Source of the DNA: Candidatus Bathyarchaeota archaeon
GTDB lineage: Archaea; Thermoproteota; Bathyarchaeia; TCS64
Direction: 5' to 3'
Length of the DNA stretch: 41,807 nucleotides
Assembly (NCBI GenBank): GCA_016783485.1
Contig: JADHWM010000011.1
Location: 1 to 41,807, forward strand
Shown here in pieces: positions 8,203-16,929 of this stretch. Each line of letters opens with the position of its first letter. The first letter of the stretch is position 1. Under the pieces are notes generated by a model that was given only the letters and a program-made list of their open reading frames with translations, was not told where the DNA came from and ran no database searches. The position numbers were made by a program, and so were the translations under genes.

Positions 8203-8204
8203 AT
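8198..8204 (+). promoter_or_regulatory. TATA box for the class V aminotransferase gene
   Basis: TTTAAAT centred near 8201 lies 27 bp before the ATG at 8228. That is the spacing for an archaeal promoter making a leaderless message. It overlaps the end of the preceding gene. Confidence 0.5.
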
Positions 8205-8227
8205 CCCTTTTCTCTGAATCGGTTTTT

Positions 8228-9403
8228 ATGCCGAGAGGACGCCCCTGTTCATGGGAGTTTATCACATTGGACATTGATTCGATTAGAGCGGATTTCCCGG
8301 GTCTCCGAGAATGGACATACCTGGACAACGCCTTCATCTGCCTGTACCCGAGGCAGGTACGGGAGGGCTACGACGAGTTCCTGGATCAATGGATGACCTT
8401 TAGCCCGAAGGGGGCAAAAACGATTCTCGGGGAGTGGCTCGATAAAGCAAACCATGTCAGGGGAATGTTAGCAGATTTCGTCGGAGCAGCAGCGAACGAG
8501 ATCGCCCTCACCACCTGCACTGGCTCCGGGCTAAACATCGTGATCAACGGGACAAAATGGGAGAAGGGGGACAACGTGGTCTTCCCCGTGAACGAGCACA
8601 ACCCCATGGATACCACGACGCTGCGGAGAAATGGAGTGGAGTCTAGACCCGTGAAGGTAGAGAAGGGACGAGTAGAGCTCTCTGACCTGGAGAAAGCTGT
8701 AGACGACAGCACGAAGTTAGTTCAAGTCAGCCAGGTCTCATATGTGAACGGATTCAGGTTCAACTTAAAAGAGGTCTCGGAAATCGCCCACGATCACGGA
8801 GCGAAGGTCCTGGTGGACTCTACCCAGGCTCTGGGCGCTCTCGCGACCGACGTTAAGGAGGAAAAAGTGGATTACGTCTCCGCGGCCCCGTACAAGTACC
8901 TGATGGGCCCCGCAGGCCTTGCGTTCCTCTATGTCAGCTCGGAGCATCTGGAGGATCTGGAGCCTGACCGCATTGGCTGGAAGAACCAGCTCTGGGATGG
9001 GGAGCACGCCGAGGAGCCGCTGGATGGATTCAAAACCGCCGAGAAGTTTGAGTATGGCACCATCCACTTTCAGGGGGCCTATGGCCTCGAAAAGTCGCTG
9101 GAGTACATCAACAACATCGGGATCGACAAGATCGAGAAGAGGGTCCTGAGCCTCACGGATCACCTCTGGTCCAGGCTTTCAGAACTGGGGAGAGAGATGT
9201 ACACTCCTCCTGGGAACAGAGCTCCCATCGTGAGCTTCTACCAGAACGACTCCGTCGAAGTCGCCTCTAAGCTGATGCTCGAGAAGGTGAAGGTAACGGG
9301 AAGGGAGGCCCACGGGGGCCACATCAGGGTTTCATCCCACTTCTATAACACCCGCGAGGATATCGATCTGTTCATCGATAAGCTGTCCGAGTACCCCGCT
9401 TAG
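8228..9403 (+). CDS. class V aminotransferase / cysteine-desulfurase-fold PLP enzyme
   Basis: A 391-aa fold-type I PLP enzyme of the class V group. The cofactor Lys is in SAAPYKYLMGP near residue 223, and the Asp that holds the pyridine nitrogen is in VLVDSTQALGAL near residue 197. The N-terminus (DSIRADFPGL..TYLDNA) is typical. A conserved Cys loop near the C-terminus, which true desulfurases use, is not obvious, so an aminotransferase, lyase or kynureninase-like role is more likely. The ATG at 8228 suits the TATA box upstream, although a TTG at 8267 would give a tighter family N-terminus. It follows the M20 gene by 25 bp. An inverted-repeat terminator overlaps the 3' end. Confidence 0.85.
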   Translation: MPRGRPCSWEFITLDIDSIRADFPGLREWTYLDNAFICLYPRQVREGYDEFLDQWMTFSPKGAKTILGEWLDKANHVRGMLADFVGAAANEIALTTCTGSGLNIVINGTKWEKGDNVVFPVNEHNPMDTTTLRRNGVESRPVKVEKGRVELSDLEKAVDDSTKLVQVSQVSYVNGFRFNLKEVSEIAHDHGAKVLVDSTQALGALATDVKEEKVDYVSAAPYKYLMGPAGLAFLYVSSEHLEDLEPDRIGWKNQLWDGEHAEEPLDGFKTAEKFEYGTIHFQGAYGLEKSLEYINNIGIDKIEKRVLSLTDHLWSRLSELGREMYTPPGNRAPIVSFYQNDSVEVASKLMLEKVKVTGREAHGGHIRVSSHFYNTREDIDLFIDKLSEYPA

Positions 9404-9404
9404 G

Positions 9405-9427
9405 CCTCCAGTCACCTATACTGGAGG
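9405..9427. terminator. bidirectional hairpin between convergent genes
   Basis: CCTCCAGT (9405-9412) and ACTGGAGG (9420-9427) form a perfect 8-bp stem with a 7-nt loop directly after the aminotransferase stop codon. A pyrimidine-rich stretch with TTTTT follows about 15 bp downstream on the plus strand. The convergent DUF169 gene ends inside the hairpin. Confidence 0.65.
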
Positions 9428-10250
9428 TCTCGCTCCCTCTCCTTTTTCCCGTATCCTTCGATCTCTGTCCCATCGGCTTTCTTCATCCCCATCATCTTCG
9501 CCATCTCCCCGTAGCTCTCCGAGAGTTTGTACTCGGGCTCCATCGAGAAACCCGTGGGATATGATCCGGTCCCCGCTTGCTCTAGCCCGTAAGCCAGTCG
9601 CCCAAGATGTCCCTTGGGCACAGAGAAGATCATCTCATAGTCCTGAGCGCCAGCCCGTTCCCTATCCCCGCGACAGGGGATCGCCACTTGGCACTCGTTT
9701 TTCAGTATGGAGGGCACGATGGCGTACACACACGCCGAATGGCCGCCGAGGACCGTGGAGATATGTCTCTCCCATCCTCGTAAGCTATGCCGAGCAGCAG
9801 ACGAAGCAGCTGGGCCGAGTTGCAGTAGATAACCGCCACATCGGGCTCGAAACTCGCAGTCCGGATGGGGGCGGAGACCAGCCCTATATATCTCCCCGGC
9901 TCGAGGCGGGGGAGCTCCCGGGCCCAGTTTACTCCAGCCTCGAGGGAGGCCACGCCTCCGGGATACCTGTTGCGGCCCTCGAAGAAGAATTCAGGGGGTT
10001 CAGCAAGGCCGAAGCCTATAACCGGCTCAGGGCACCACATATCCTCGAATAGCTGGACTATGGTCTCCCCGTATTTTCTCGTGAGGGCGAGTGCTTGGCA
10101 GGTAGCCATGCATTTACCGTAATCCTCGATGGGCCGTTTCGCCCCAGATGGAATATCGTCAAGGGATTCGAGCATCTTGACGGCGATGATGCGGCTGGCC
10201 GGCTGGATCTGCTCCTCTATCCTCTCTCCATACTTGTTGTAGATGGACAT
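9412..10250 (-). pseudogene. DUF169-family gene broken by one frameshift
   Basis: Two overlapping minus-strand frames together make one DUF169 (COG2043) protein of about 279 aa. The first runs from the ATG at 10250 (MSIYNKYGERIEEQI) to about 9757 and includes LALTRKYGETI and IYCNSAQLLRLLLG. The second carries GGHSACVYAIVPSILK and the C-terminal half to the stop at 9412. The junction lies near 9755-9762, where a single missing base after GACATATCTCC would restore the frame; without it the first frame ends in unrelated residues. DUF169 proteins are common in anaerobic archaea and bacteria and their role is unknown. The rest looks well preserved, so this is either a very recent mutation or a sequencing or assembly error. 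Confidence 0.75.
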
Positions 10251-10310
10251 TGACTTCAGATGATTATCTACGATCTGAGTTATGTAATATTCGCTGGATC
10301 CGTTTGTGGC

Positions 10311-10793
10311 CTACCTAGCTACGTTTACGGGTGTGGGATTCAACACCTTGATAAGATCCTGCGTGGCGAGCTCGAGAAGGAACCCTCGTCTCCCCCCGTT
10401 GATTAAGATCCGTGGGATATCCAGAATCGTCTCCTCGATGTAAACGGGCAGTTTCATCTTCGTTCCGAAGGGGGATATTCCTCCAACTCGGTACCCCGTC
10501 AACCTCTCGGCGTCTTTGGGGCTGGACGGTTTCACCGTCTTCACCCCCATCTGCCTCGCGAGGGACTTGGTTGAGACCCAGCTATCCCCGTGCATCAGGA
10601 CAATGAGGGCGTCCCCCTCTCCCGTCTCCATGACAAGGGTCTTGACGACGCTATGTTCGTCGACCCCGACTTCCAGGGCTGCAGCCCTTGTCACGGCATC
10701 CTTGCGGTATCCGTAGAAATGAAAGGTGAATTCGATCCCTTGTTTCCTGAGGGCGGCAACGGCCTGGGTTGGTGGAGCCTTATCGTCAGTCAT
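10311..10793 (-). CDS. ybaK: YbaK/EbsC-family aminoacyl-tRNA deacylase
   Basis: A 160-aa member of the YbaK/ProX family, whose members hydrolyse misacylated tRNA (Cys-tRNA-Pro in Haemophilus and E. coli YbaK). Family marks are FHFYGYRKDAVTRAAALEVGV at the N-terminus, the invariant Lys in VVKTLVM near residue 46, ALIVLMHGDSWVS, and the RVGGISPFGTK loop with its Gly-Gly-Ile-Ser-Pro core near residue 107. The tail ING-GRRGFLLEL is typical. A TATA-like TTTAAT lies about 20 bp before the ATG, and the 18-bp palindrome at 10828-10845 sits just upstream of that, so the promoter may be controlled through the palindrome. Confidence 0.88.
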   Translation of the reverse strand: MTDDKAPPTQAVAALRKQGIEFTFHFYGYRKDAVTRAAALEVGVDEHSVVKTLVMETGEGDALIVLMHGDSWVSTKSLARQMGVKTVKPSSPKDAERLTGYRVGGISPFGTKMKLPVYIEETILDIPRILINGGRRGFLLELATQDLIKVLNPTPVNVAR

Positions 10794-10827
10794 TTTCGGC
10801 CTTGATCACCATTAAATCCGTCTTTTC

Positions 10828-10845
10828 GTCTCAACATTATAGGAC
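10828..10845. promoter_or_regulatory. 18-bp imperfect palindrome, copy 1 of 5
   Basis: The core GTCTCAACATTATAGGAC is preceded by TTTTC and followed by ATAATCC. It lies 35-52 bp upstream of the ybaK start, just ahead of its TATA-like box, and overlaps the last codons of the upstream methyltransferase gene. The same 18-bp architecture occurs at 24515, 30569, 34577 and 41075. The symmetry of this copy is the weakest of the five. Confidence 0.55.
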
Positions 10846-11499
10846 ATAATCCACGTACCAGAAGCACTCTCCATGCATCACGTTGTTTTCGCTGAATCCT
10901 TCCACGTGTCTCCCGAAGATATCGACCAGATCCTCCACTGAGAAGTAGTTCTTCACGATGGTGAAGACTCCCCCATCCATGAGGGCCCGGATCTTGTACG
11001 TGTTGGGATCCCCTTCCTTCCCTACCAGCTCGCCGCCGATCCCCTGGATATATGTGTTATCCGCGATGAAGATCCTCGAGCCCCCCGCTAACACTCTATG
11101 GAACTCATCGAGGAATATGTCGATAAGATCACGGGGTATGTGGGAGAACCAGGAGAAGGCGAGACCCCCGTTGAAGGAGTCGTCCTCGAATGAGAGGTTG
11201 TACGCGTCCTCCCTCCTGAAGGTCACGGGGCACCCGTATTTCTTCCCCTTAGCGATATCCAGTACCTCATCGCCGAGATCCGTAGCCATAATACTACTTG
11301 CCGATTCAGATAGGATCCGCGTCCACCACCCTGTGCCGCAGGCCACCTCCAGCACGTCTCTCCCTCGTAGGGAGCCCCGGATGGCGGTGGATAGCAAGTC
11401 CTGTTCTCTCTGTCGGTCAGGGTCTTTCCAATCATAGATCTCCTCATACTCTCCGGCCCGCTTCCTGTAGTATTCGACGAGTTTGTCGTCAGCAGTCAT
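10837..11499 (-). CDS. class I SAM-dependent methyltransferase
   Basis: A 220-aa methyltransferase of the UbiE/Methyltransf_11 type. Motif I is VLEVACGTGWWT near residue 50, the acidic end of motif II is MATDLGDEVL, the adenine-binding segment is REDAYNLSFEDDSF, and post-II is HRVLAGGSRIFIADN. The N-terminal YYRKRAGEYEEIYDW is the usual substrate-lid helix. The substrate is not readable from the sequence. The gene ends 43 bp before the ybaK start on the same strand, with the palindrome between them, so the two genes are probably not simply co-transcribed. Confidence 0.85.
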   Translation of the reverse strand: MTADDKLVEYYRKRAGEYEEIYDWKDPDRQREQDLLSTAIRGSLRGRDVLEVACGTGWWTRILSESASSIMATDLGDEVLDIAKGKKYGCPVTFRREDAYNLSFEDDSFNGGLAFSWFSHIPRDLIDIFLDEFHRVLAGGSRIFIADNTYIQGIGGELVGKEGDPNTYKIRALMDGGVFTIVKNYFSVEDLVDIFGRHVEGFSENNVMHGECFWYVDYVL

Positions 11500-11569
11500 T
11501 CATCTACACCTGAATTGATGAAACGAAACACACTAGGATACACGATTACCCCTAGAATACGCTTTCCAG

Positions 11570-12319
11570 TCAACGATGTGCGGCCGCGAGTTTTTTCGAG
11601 TAGGAGTGCATGAATAACCCGAATGAGGTCATCGCATACTTGAGTATTTGAGTCACATCGAGCTTGCTGTCCCCGTTCTCCCTGTCCCTGAAGACGATGG
11701 GGACCTCCCCGATCCGGAATCCCCGTCGGGCGGCCTCGGAGAGCACCTCGATCTGGATGTCATAACCTGAGGCATTGAGATCCGGGGCAATGGCCCTTTT
11801 CAGGTCCACACCGTAGCATCGGAACCCCGATGTGCAGTCCCTCGCCGGGATTCTCCCGAACACTCGAGCAACTATGTTGGCCCCCCGTGAAATTATGTGC
11901 CTCGAGGCGTTCCAGCCTCGGATCTCTCCGCCCTCTACGTATCTGCTCCCGATGATGACTGACTCGCCATCGCACATATCCACGAGCAGGGGGATAGCCT
12001 GAGGGTCATGGGAGAGGTCTCCGTCCATCGTCACGATGTAATCAGGAGGTGGATCAAACTCCAAGGCTCTCATGATGCCCGCCCTGATTGCAGTTCCCAG
12101 CCCGAGCTTTCTCTTCCTATTAATCAGGTGGACATCGTCGTCCCACCAGCTAGTGGCTTCTACGATCTCTAGGGTGCCATCGGTGCTCCCGTCGTCGACG
12201 ATGATAGTTTTTACGTGGATGTTCTCCAGTTTACTGAGCTCAGCAATCAGCTCTCCAATCGTATCCGTTTCATTTAGGGTCGGTATGACGACACAGACGT
12301 TCGGCCCAGCCCCATCCAC
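11570..12319 (-). CDS. family 2 glycosyltransferase, polyprenol-phosphate mannosyltransferase-like
   Basis: A 249-aa GT2 enzyme resembling dolichyl-phosphate mannose synthase without the C-terminal membrane spans. It shows VVIPTLNETDTI at the N-terminus, VDDGSTDGT, the metal-binding VTMDGDLSHDP (D-x-D), IGSRYVEGGEI, and the RDCTSGFRCY acceptor-loop motif. It should transfer a sugar from a nucleotide sugar to a polyprenyl phosphate at the cytoplasmic face of the membrane, feeding protein glycosylation or lipid sugars. The start is GTG. The DUF2079 membrane protein 1 kb away could use lipid-linked sugars, but no operon joins them. Confidence 0.85.
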   Translation of the reverse strand: MDGAGPNVCVVIPTLNETDTIGELIAELSKLENIHVKTIIVDDGSTDGTLEIVEATSWWDDDVHLINRKRKLGLGTAIRAGIMRALEFDPPPDYIVTMDGDLSHDPQAIPLLVDMCDGESVIIGSRYVEGGEIRGWNASRHIISRGANIVARVFGRIPARDCTSGFRCYGVDLKRAIAPDLNASGYDIQIEVLSEAARRGFRIGEVPIVFRDRENGDSKLDVTQILKYAMTSFGLFMHSYSKKLAAAHR

Positions 12320-12554
12320 GGAGTTCCCAACTTTCAGGCTTTGAATCCTTGAAGGTTAACCACTGCGAGAACCCCCATGATTTTAGATTACTTTCAAAGA
12401 TTTTTAAATGGTAATTGCACCGCTTCATCATCAACTGGTGACATAAAGTTAATACCGATCTTGGCTATCAAGTAGAAACCTTGTCTCCCGTGGGTTGATG
12501 GATTCCTAAATTTGAAGTACTCCCGTTGATACACTTGAGACGTGGGGTAACAGT

Positions 12555-13271
12555 ATGAGCGAGAAGACAATTGGCATCCTCGGTGGTATGGGCCCCGAGG
12601 CCACGGCAGATCTTTTCTACCGGATAGTGAAGGCCACACCGGTAGAGAGAGACCAGGATCACCCCCGGACCATCGTCTACAGCAACTCCAAGGTCCCAGA
12701 TAGGACCCCGGCGATCACGGGGGGAGGGGAGAGCCCCCTTCCCGAGATGCTCATGGCGGCGAGAAGCCTGGAGGGAGCGGGGGCCGACTTTCTCATCATC
12801 CCCTGCAACACTGCCCACTACTTCATTGAGGAGCTGAGAAACGAGCTCGGGATCCCCGTGCTCCACATGATCGAGATGACCGCAGGGCTCGCAGCCAGAG
12901 AGTATCCAGATGCGAGGAGGGTGGGGCTCATCGCGACGGATGGCACCTTGAGGAGCGGGATCTACGCGAGGTTCTTCGGGGAGGCCGGGATGGAGGTTCT
13001 GGTCCCGACCGCAGATCTTCAGAGCCGCGCGATGGACGCCATCTACGAGCATATCAAGAAGGGGGATTTAGACACCGGGAGGAAGATATCTCTGGATGTG
13101 GCCCGGGACCTAGTGGGGCGTGGAGCAGACCTGGTCATCTGTGGCTGCACGGAGATCTCCCTGGTCCTCAAGGATGGTGACATAGCGGTACCCGTGGTGG
13201 ATCCCCTGCAGGTCGTCGCCGAGGTAGCCGTCAGGGTCGGCCGAGGGGAGCTGGAGCCAGGGGACGTTTAA
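12555..13271 (+). CDS. aspartate/glutamate racemase family protein
   Basis: A 238-aa cofactor-independent racemase. The N-terminus TIGILGGMGPEATADLF is diagnostic. The two catalytic cysteines are Cys84 in PCNTAHYF and Cys198 in CGCTEISL. Aspartate is the likeliest substrate because the GGMGPxAT start is typical of aspartate racemases, but other D/L acids are possible. D-amino acids in such archaea may feed catabolism. The gene is convergent with the DUF2079 gene and their stop codons overlap by 4 bp, so the two transcripts must overlap. Confidence 0.88.
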   Translation: MSEKTIGILGGMGPEATADLFYRIVKATPVERDQDHPRTIVYSNSKVPDRTPAITGGGESPLPEMLMAARSLEGAGADFLIIPCNTAHYFIEELRNELGIPVLHMIEMTAGLAAREYPDARRVGLIATDGTLRSGIYARFFGEAGMEVLVPTADLQSRAMDAIYEHIKKGDLDTGRKISLDVARDLVGRGADLVICGCTEISLVLKDGDIAVPVVDPLQVVAEVAVRVGRGELEPGDV

Positions 13272-15712
13272 GGTGCCTCGCTTCCGTGATCCGGCAACGG
13301 TTCTAGGAGGATGTGCCCCAGCTGGACCTCATAGTCCTGGGAGGGGTTGATCCCCCTTAGCTCGACGACTGCTTCCTCCCATTCGACTCTGAACTCGAGC
13401 TCGACCCTGGACCATTCTCCTGCGAGTCCCTCGTGATAGAGGTCATTGAGCCCTACATCGATATGGGCAAGCCCATACCTTCCGTGCTCCTGAGTGGCGT
13501 CCAGGGTCAGGATGGGACCGGAGGCGCCCCGTGTAAGGGGAACCGCTTTCACGTAGAATGTGGCGAGATATCTTCCCCTGGGCAGGGCGTGGTATGGGCC
13601 ATACCAGGACGGCTCATTGGCGGTGGAGTTGCAGATCATGATGCCCCCCTGGATCACCGTTGCTTCACCGGCTTGGAGGTCTCTGTAGTTGAATGTGGTG
13701 GAGGATGCGTGGTATCCCTCGGGGTTTACGGCTCGGATCAGCTCGACCCTGTCAAGGATGATGTCGCATGCGCCGACGGTGTAGACCCTGAATTCCACCA
13801 TCTCCCGGGGCCTGTCTAGGGCGATCCTGATCCCCACGGATCTCCATCCCTCGCTGGGGAACTCGTATCCGTAGAGGTCCCTCTTCGCGATGACGCTCTC
13901 TCCCCTGTCGCTGGTGACCTCGAAGGTCCCCAGGTACCCCTCCCCGTGGCCCTCGACCTTGAGATGGAGCACTGCGTCGTAGGCCGGGTCGAGGAGGTAG
14001 GTATAGGGGCCGTATAGGCAGTATCCCCGTTCTGAGCCTTTCCTAGAGCGTATCGCGAGGCCACTGTCAGCCCCGGGCTCGTGCACGGTATCCCCGGAGC
14101 CGATGTGAAGGTCCTCGTGAGCGTGAAAGACTTTCCGGACGGGGTGCGCCACCGTCTCCATGTTGGTCTCCCCCCGTTTGAAGAGAATCATCATGTCGTT
14201 GAAGGCCTTGACGCCGAAGTCTGGGCTCCGGGAGAGGGCCCTGTGGGCTTGGAGGGTCCAGGTGTCCCCCGACTTGAGGTCGAGGAGGGCGTAGTCGACA
14301 CCATCGATCAGGGTCGTGACATAGGCCTCGAGGAGCCTGTTCTGTCTCTCGGAGTAAGTCGTGATGGGTAAAACGTACGCGTTTATCCTGTCTGAGACGT
14401 GGGGGAAGACGTGGTTCTGGGTCAGTATGGGGGCGTCCCCCGGGATGGAGTCGATGAGGCTCAAGGTCCAGCGGGTCCTCTCCGTCATTTTCGTGGGTGC
14501 CGGGTACCAGAGCACGGCGCCCTGGCGGTTCACGATGGCCGATACGGGGCTGACGGGGCTGAGCATGGAGATCACCAGGATCGAGGCTACGAGAATGTAC
14601 TTCGCTGTGGATCTGCTCCCTTCTGGGTCCCTTGATTTGAGGGTGTACGCCGTTGCGATGAAGAGGCCGGGGAGGATGTAGAGGGCGTAGTGGGAGCCTA
14701 TCATATAGTACGCCCGGTAGTTGGAGAGGAGGAATGGGAGGAGGAGGAGTAGGTTGACGGCTATGAAGCGGTTCATGAGGGGGAGGAATAGGAGGGGGGC
14801 GAAGAGGAAAAGTATGTAGAGGAACTTGAGGAAGACGTCGTGGGAGAGCCCTTCAAGGACCTTGCCCAGGTTAGCCAATGCGTAGAAAGGTAGATTCACG
14901 GTCTCTCCGCTATAACCTATCGCCGTGAAGACGTTGGTGGCCTTGTAGATCGGGAGAAACTCAGTGGTGATCGGGAACTGGCTCATGTATCCTTTCACGA
15001 GACTGTAATACAGCAGGCAGACGGGGACGGAGAGAAACGGTATGGTGTGCCTGTTTAGTTTAGGGTACCTCAGAGTTGTCATTACATCCTCTAATTTCTC
15101 GCGGCTGAGGTAGCCCAGGATCATTGCTATCAAGATGGTGAAGACATGCTCCTGGATGGACAAGGTCAGGAAGAGGGAGGCTGTGTAGGCTATCCATCGC
15201 CTCTCCAGGATAAATAGGAACGTTGTGAACACGAGGAAGGGGATAAATATCTGGGGCTGGAAATCGAACCAGTTTGCCCCCTGGAGTCCGGGGTTAAGGA
15301 GGTAGGCGACGCTGATTATGAGACTCGTGAGGTCGTTCCCTGTCAGCTTTCTCGCGATATAATAGAGGGGTATGGCGGCTGCGCTAAGGATCGCTGACTT
15401 CAGGAACAACAGCGTCAGGATGGAGGGAAACAGGGCGTAGATGGGAAATATGGTTAGCAGTATCGGGCTGAAATGGATCGCTAGGTAAGTGCCCTGAGGG
15501 TTTAGGTAGAGCTCTGGGGTATAGTAGAAGAGCTTGCCCTCGAAGACTGAGGAGTATATGAGCTGGTTAAATATACCCAGATCCCAAGCGAAGCTGGAGA
15601 ACGAAAGATGCTTCAGGTACGTGTAATATGTAAAAATTGAGGTGTAGATAATTACGCATAAATAAAGTGTAGTTTCATACTTCTTTTTCAAAATGTACTG
15701 AATGATATTCAT
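13268..15712 (-). CDS. DUF2079 multi-span membrane protein with C-terminal beta-sandwich domains
   Basis: An 814-aa protein. Residues 1 to about 375 hold roughly ten or more membrane spans and read as the DUF2079 family (SFAWDLGIFNQL near residue 40 and the long hydrophobic stretch after it), a GT-C-like group of unknown function. A soluble region follows with VLWYPAPTKMTERTRWTLSL and LTQNHVFPHVSDR. The last 280 residues appear to contain two related beta-sandwich modules, each opening with a YGPY segment (CLYGPYTYLLDP and PSWYGPYHALPRG) and closing with a run of alternating hydrophobics, like carbohydrate-binding modules. A role in lipid-linked sugar transfer or surface polysaccharide is plausible inference. 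Its 3' end overlaps the convergent racemase gene. Confidence 0.8.
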   Translation of the reverse strand: MNIIQYILKKKYETTLYLCVIIYTSIFTYYTYLKHLSFSSFAWDLGIFNQLIYSSVFEGKLFYYTPELYLNPQGTYLAIHFSPILLTIFPIYALFPSILTLLFLKSAILSAAAIPLYYIARKLTGNDLTSLIISVAYLLNPGLQGANWFDFQPQIFIPFLVFTTFLFILERRWIAYTASLFLTLSIQEHVFTILIAMILGYLSREKLEDVMTTLRYPKLNRHTIPFLSVPVCLLYYSLVKGYMSQFPITTEFLPIYKATNVFTAIGYSGETVNLPFYALANLGKVLEGLSHDVFLKFLYILFLFAPLLFLPLMNRFIAVNLLLLLPFLLSNYRAYYMIGSHYALYILPGLFIATAYTLKSRDPEGSRSTAKYILVASILVISMLSPVSPVSAIVNRQGAVLWYPAPTKMTERTRWTLSLIDSIPGDAPILTQNHVFPHVSDRINAYVLPITTYSERQNRLLEAYVTTLIDGVDYALLDLKSGDTWTLQAHRALSRSPDFGVKAFNDMMILFKRGETNMETVAHPVRKVFHAHEDLHIGSGDTVHEPGADSGLAIRSRKGSERGYCLYGPYTYLLDPAYDAVLHLKVEGHGEGYLGTFEVTSDRGESVIAKRDLYGYEFPSEGWRSVGIRIALDRPREMVEFRVYTVGACDIILDRVELIRAVNPEGYHASSTTFNYRDLQAGEATVIQGGIMICNSTANEPSWYGPYHALPRGRYLATFYVKAVPLTRGASGPILTLDATQEHGRYGLAHIDVGLNDLYHEGLAGEWSRVELEFRVEWEEAVVELRGINPSQDYEVQLGHILLEPLPDHGSEAP

Positions 15713-15945
15713 CTTGTCTATTTATTTTTAATGCCCAAGCTGAAATAAGGCGCATGTTCTATAGTGCGACGTTGACATGTGACATCCCTAATTTAACCCG
15801 AATTTATCGATACTGCCGTGATTTTACGCAGTTCATGAAAGCAATGCCTATCCAATTATACATGAAGTTGATATTTTCCGTTCTGTAAAAACCGGTCTTT
15901 AGTAGATTTTTGAAAACGGGGTTGAAACTGTCCCTGTATTTAAAG

Positions 15946-15955
15946 TATTTAAATA
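15946..15955 (+). promoter_or_regulatory. TATA box of the TBP operon
   Basis: TATTTAAATA, preceded by AAAG as a possible BRE, is centred 35 bp before the ATG at 15985, which puts the transcript start near 15976. An upstream in-frame start at 15910 would lie before this promoter, so it is rejected. Confidence 0.55.
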
Positions 15956-15984
15956 GAGGTTTTTTGGCTTATATATCGAAGGCT

Positions 15985-16311
15985 ATGAAGTTTGTTCATC
16001 TTAAGACGTTGAGGGATCTCGTGATGCTCGTCGCGTCGTCCCCGACGATGAACGTTATACAGCATCTCCAGAATGACAAGTTCCACCTATACTTCATCAT
16101 CGGTGGCACGCTGAGTGAGATATTCCTTTACTTCGTGAAGCTGGATGAAGCCATCGAGGGCACATTCATCACATACAACTCCTACACGGGGGAGATCGGC
16201 TCCAGCGACAAGCTGGCCCACGAGCCGAACCAGAACTCGTTTCCTCTAGTGGAGATTGAGAATCAGGATCTGCTCCCCGATGATTTGCTGTCCAAGGTGA
16301 ACAGCCTCTGA
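15985..16311 (+). CDS. hypothetical protein, first gene of the TBP operon
   Basis: A 108-aa soluble protein that I do not recognise. It opens with a helical MKFVHLKTLRDLVMLVAS, then strands around HLYFIIGGTLSEIFLYFVKL and GTFITYNSYTG, and ends in an acidic tail. No cysteines or catalytic motif are seen. I chose the ATG at 15985 because the TATA box lies between it and the longer start. The TBP start follows the stop by 34 bp on the same strand, so the two are probably co-transcribed. By context it may act with the transcription machinery, but that is inference. Confidence 0.7.
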   Translation: MKFVHLKTLRDLVMLVASSPTMNVIQHLQNDKFHLYFIIGGTLSEIFLYFVKLDEAIEGTFITYNSYTGEIGSSDKLAHEPNQNSFPLVEIENQDLLPDDLLSKVNSL

Positions 16312-16345
16312 GCAGTGATTGAAACTCAAGCGTGGTGTGAGAGAT

Positions 16346-16909
16346 ATGGGTGAAGAGAAACAAATTGACATAAGCATCGAGAACGTCGTAGCGTCTGCTT
16401 CGCTGGACCAGAAGATCGACCTCTTGGCCATCATGAAAGTCTTCCGGAACGTCGAGTATAGGCCCAAGCAGTTCCCGGGGCTCGTTTTCAGGCTTAAGAG
16501 GCCGAAGACGGCGACCCTGATCTTCGGTTCGGGGAAGATGGTGTGCACCGGGGCCAAGTCTGAGAAGATGGCCCGGAGCGCTGTGAATAAGGTCGTGCGG
16601 GAGCTCAAGGGCAACGGGATCATCATCCTGGGGAAGCCTAGCATCGTGATCCAGAACATCGTTGCGTCAGCTAACCTCCATGGGAAGATCGACTTGGAGA
16701 TGGCGGCGGATATCATGGACAACGTGATGTACGAGCCTGAGCAGTTCCCTGGCCTCATCTACAGGATGGCGGTGCCCAAGGTGGTGATGCTCCTTTTCGC
16801 GAGCGGGAAGCTGGTTTGCACTGGAGCGAAACACGAGGACATGGTGAAAGAGGCGGTCTACAAGCTCCACGGCATCCTCGAGGAAGACGAGCTTATCTAC
16901 TATGATTAG
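16346..16909 (+). CDS. tbp: TATA-box-binding protein
   Basis: A 187-aa TBP, the general factor that bends promoter DNA at the TATA box and recruits TFB and RNA polymerase. It has the two-fold internal repeat typical of the family. Repeat 1 (IENVVASASL ... RPKQFPGLVFRLKRPK ... GKMVCTGAKSE) spans about residues 5-90, and repeat 2 (IQNIVASANL ... EPEQFPGLIYRMAVPK ... GKLVCTGAKHE) spans about 97-180. The phenylalanine pairs that kink the DNA are in each QFPG and IFGS/LFAS segment. An acidic tail (EEDELIYYD) follows. The ATG at 16346 gives the usual archaeal length, whereas the TTG at 16319 would add an unusual leader. It lies in the operon that also encodes TFE-beta. Confidence 0.97.
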   Translation: MGEEKQIDISIENVVASASLDQKIDLLAIMKVFRNVEYRPKQFPGLVFRLKRPKTATLIFGSGKMVCTGAKSEKMARSAVNKVVRELKGNGIIILGKPSIVIQNIVASANLHGKIDLEMAADIMDNVMYEPEQFPGLIYRMAVPKVVMLLFASGKLVCTGAKHEDMVKEAVYKLHGILEEDELIYYD

Positions 16910-16929
16910 ATCTTGGACAGGGTGGAGAA

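Noticed and set aside
7390-8337. Minus-strand open frame of 315 codons opposite the M20 gene
   Set aside because: It is Arg-rich, has no motif, and mirrors the codon structure of the well-supported plus-strand enzyme; a shadow frame.
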